This document shows, piece after piece, positions 63,759-64,000 of a stretch of DNA of 64,000 nucleotides. Numbering within the stretch: position 1 is the first letter of the stretch; every line of letters starts with the position of its first letter. The notes beneath the pieces were generated by a model. It worked only from the letters and a program-made list of their open reading frames with translations. It ran no database searches and was not told where the DNA came from. The position numbers were made by a program, and so were the translations under genes. This DNA is from Pseudomonadota bacterium (GTDB taxonomy: Bacteria; Pseudomonadota; Gammaproteobacteria; Burkholderiales; Burkholderiaceae_F). The stretch is taken from positions 62,001 to 126,000 of the forward strand of contig JAKOQB010000124.1 in the NCBI GenBank assembly GCA_029778535.1, read 5' to 3'.

Positions 63759-64000
63759 CTACTTCGGTAACACGGTCAGCAGGGCCGGCGAACTCGTCAC
63801 GCAGACAAAGTCGTTGCACACGCGCACGTTGAACAGCGACCCGTTGTCGGCGAGCGTCGTCGGCGGGGTGACGTAGGTAAGGTCGTTGGCGCCGGCGATG
63901 TCGGCGCCGTTCTTGCGCCACTGATAGCTGATCGGGCTCAGGCCGACCACGCCGACCGCGAAGCTCGCGCTCTGGCCTGCGAGCACGGTCTGCGCCTGCG
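63759..64000 (-). CDS. Ig-like domain protein, C-terminal fragment
   Basis: The 5' part lies outside the window. The visible 80 residues (AQTVLAGQSASFAVGVVG, then SYQWRKNGADIAGAN and TPPTTLADNGSLFNVRV) form one immunoglobulin-like beta-sandwich, a domain common in large secreted or surface proteins of environmental proteobacteria. It ends 21 bp before the next gene on the same strand, so they may be co-transcribed. Confidence 0.75.
   Translation of the reverse strand, partial: QAQTVLAGQSASFAVGVVGLSPISYQWRKNGADIAGANDLTYVTPPTTLADNGSLFNVRVCNDFVCVTSSPALLTVLPK

Noticed and set aside
63764-63770. Single CGGTAAC on the + strand considered as a fourth SARP site
   Set aside because: It is a lone unit inside the Ig-domain gene with no partner 11 bp away.

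Overview
The window is chromosomal DNA of very high GC content and almost fully coding. The gene content and order point to a betaproteobacterium, most likely Burkholderiales. The diagnostic blocks are gpsA-secB-grxC, argB-HAD-slmA, the run hslVU...dksA-cobW-xerC-DUF484-dapF-two lipid A acyltransferases diverging from metK, and ahcY (with an SAH riboswitch)-holin-like gene-metF. No rRNA, tRNA, CRISPR array, IS element or prophage was found, and the species cannot be named from sequence alone.

Layout. 1-10 kb: end of gpsA, secB, grxC, a membrane-anchored rhodanese, then gpmA, envC, ctpA and a MoeB/ThiF E1 enzyme on +, and slmA, sppA, a HAD phosphatase and argB on -. 10-24 kb: a metal-binding peptide, a PCu(A)C copper chaperone, hslU/hslV, a double-STAS protein, dksA with a long basic tail, a CobW GTPase, an rRNA-methyltransferase-like gene, xerC, DUF484, dapF and two acyltransferases, then metK with a structured leader. 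24-31 kb: an accessory-looking stretch with an HD-GYP protein, a LysR/DUF2917 pair, a beta-propeller gene coupled to a MoaD/ThiS-like gene, a VOC protein, a frameshifted YCII gene, an AraC regulator and a methyltransferase. 31-36 kb: the methyl cycle (ahcY, metF) with panE, a holin-like gene and a FitAB/VapBC-type toxin-antitoxin pair inserted. 36-53 kb: two GSTs, a second LysR/DUF2917 pair, 5-FCL, slt, the DUF485-actP acetate uptake operon, a CBS/DUF294 protein plus DnaQ-like exonuclease, a hemerythrin-like protein, an NDUFA9-like epimerase, cca, MidA, and folM-folB-ttcA with overlapping ends. 53-64 kb: a minus-strand block of exported proteins around a large SARP-like regulator (winged helix-BTAD-ATPase-TPR), then a Cys/Met-metabolism PLP enzyme and two envelope-type genes at the edge.

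The most interesting signal is in the last block. Three promoter regions next to the SARP-like gene each carry two CGGTAAC-type heptamers with an 11-bp period, followed 11 nt later by a -10-like hexamer. This is the operator layout known for SARP activators, so the block looks like an undescribed local regulon for lipoproteins and secreted proteins. Other notable signals are intergenic arrays of 7-bp repeats (GGATCAC, GTCGGCA and GGATTGC types) that often sit directly against start or stop codons, and a possible pseudoknot leader upstream of metK. A 21-bp-period direct repeat also lies upstream of the acetate permease operon.
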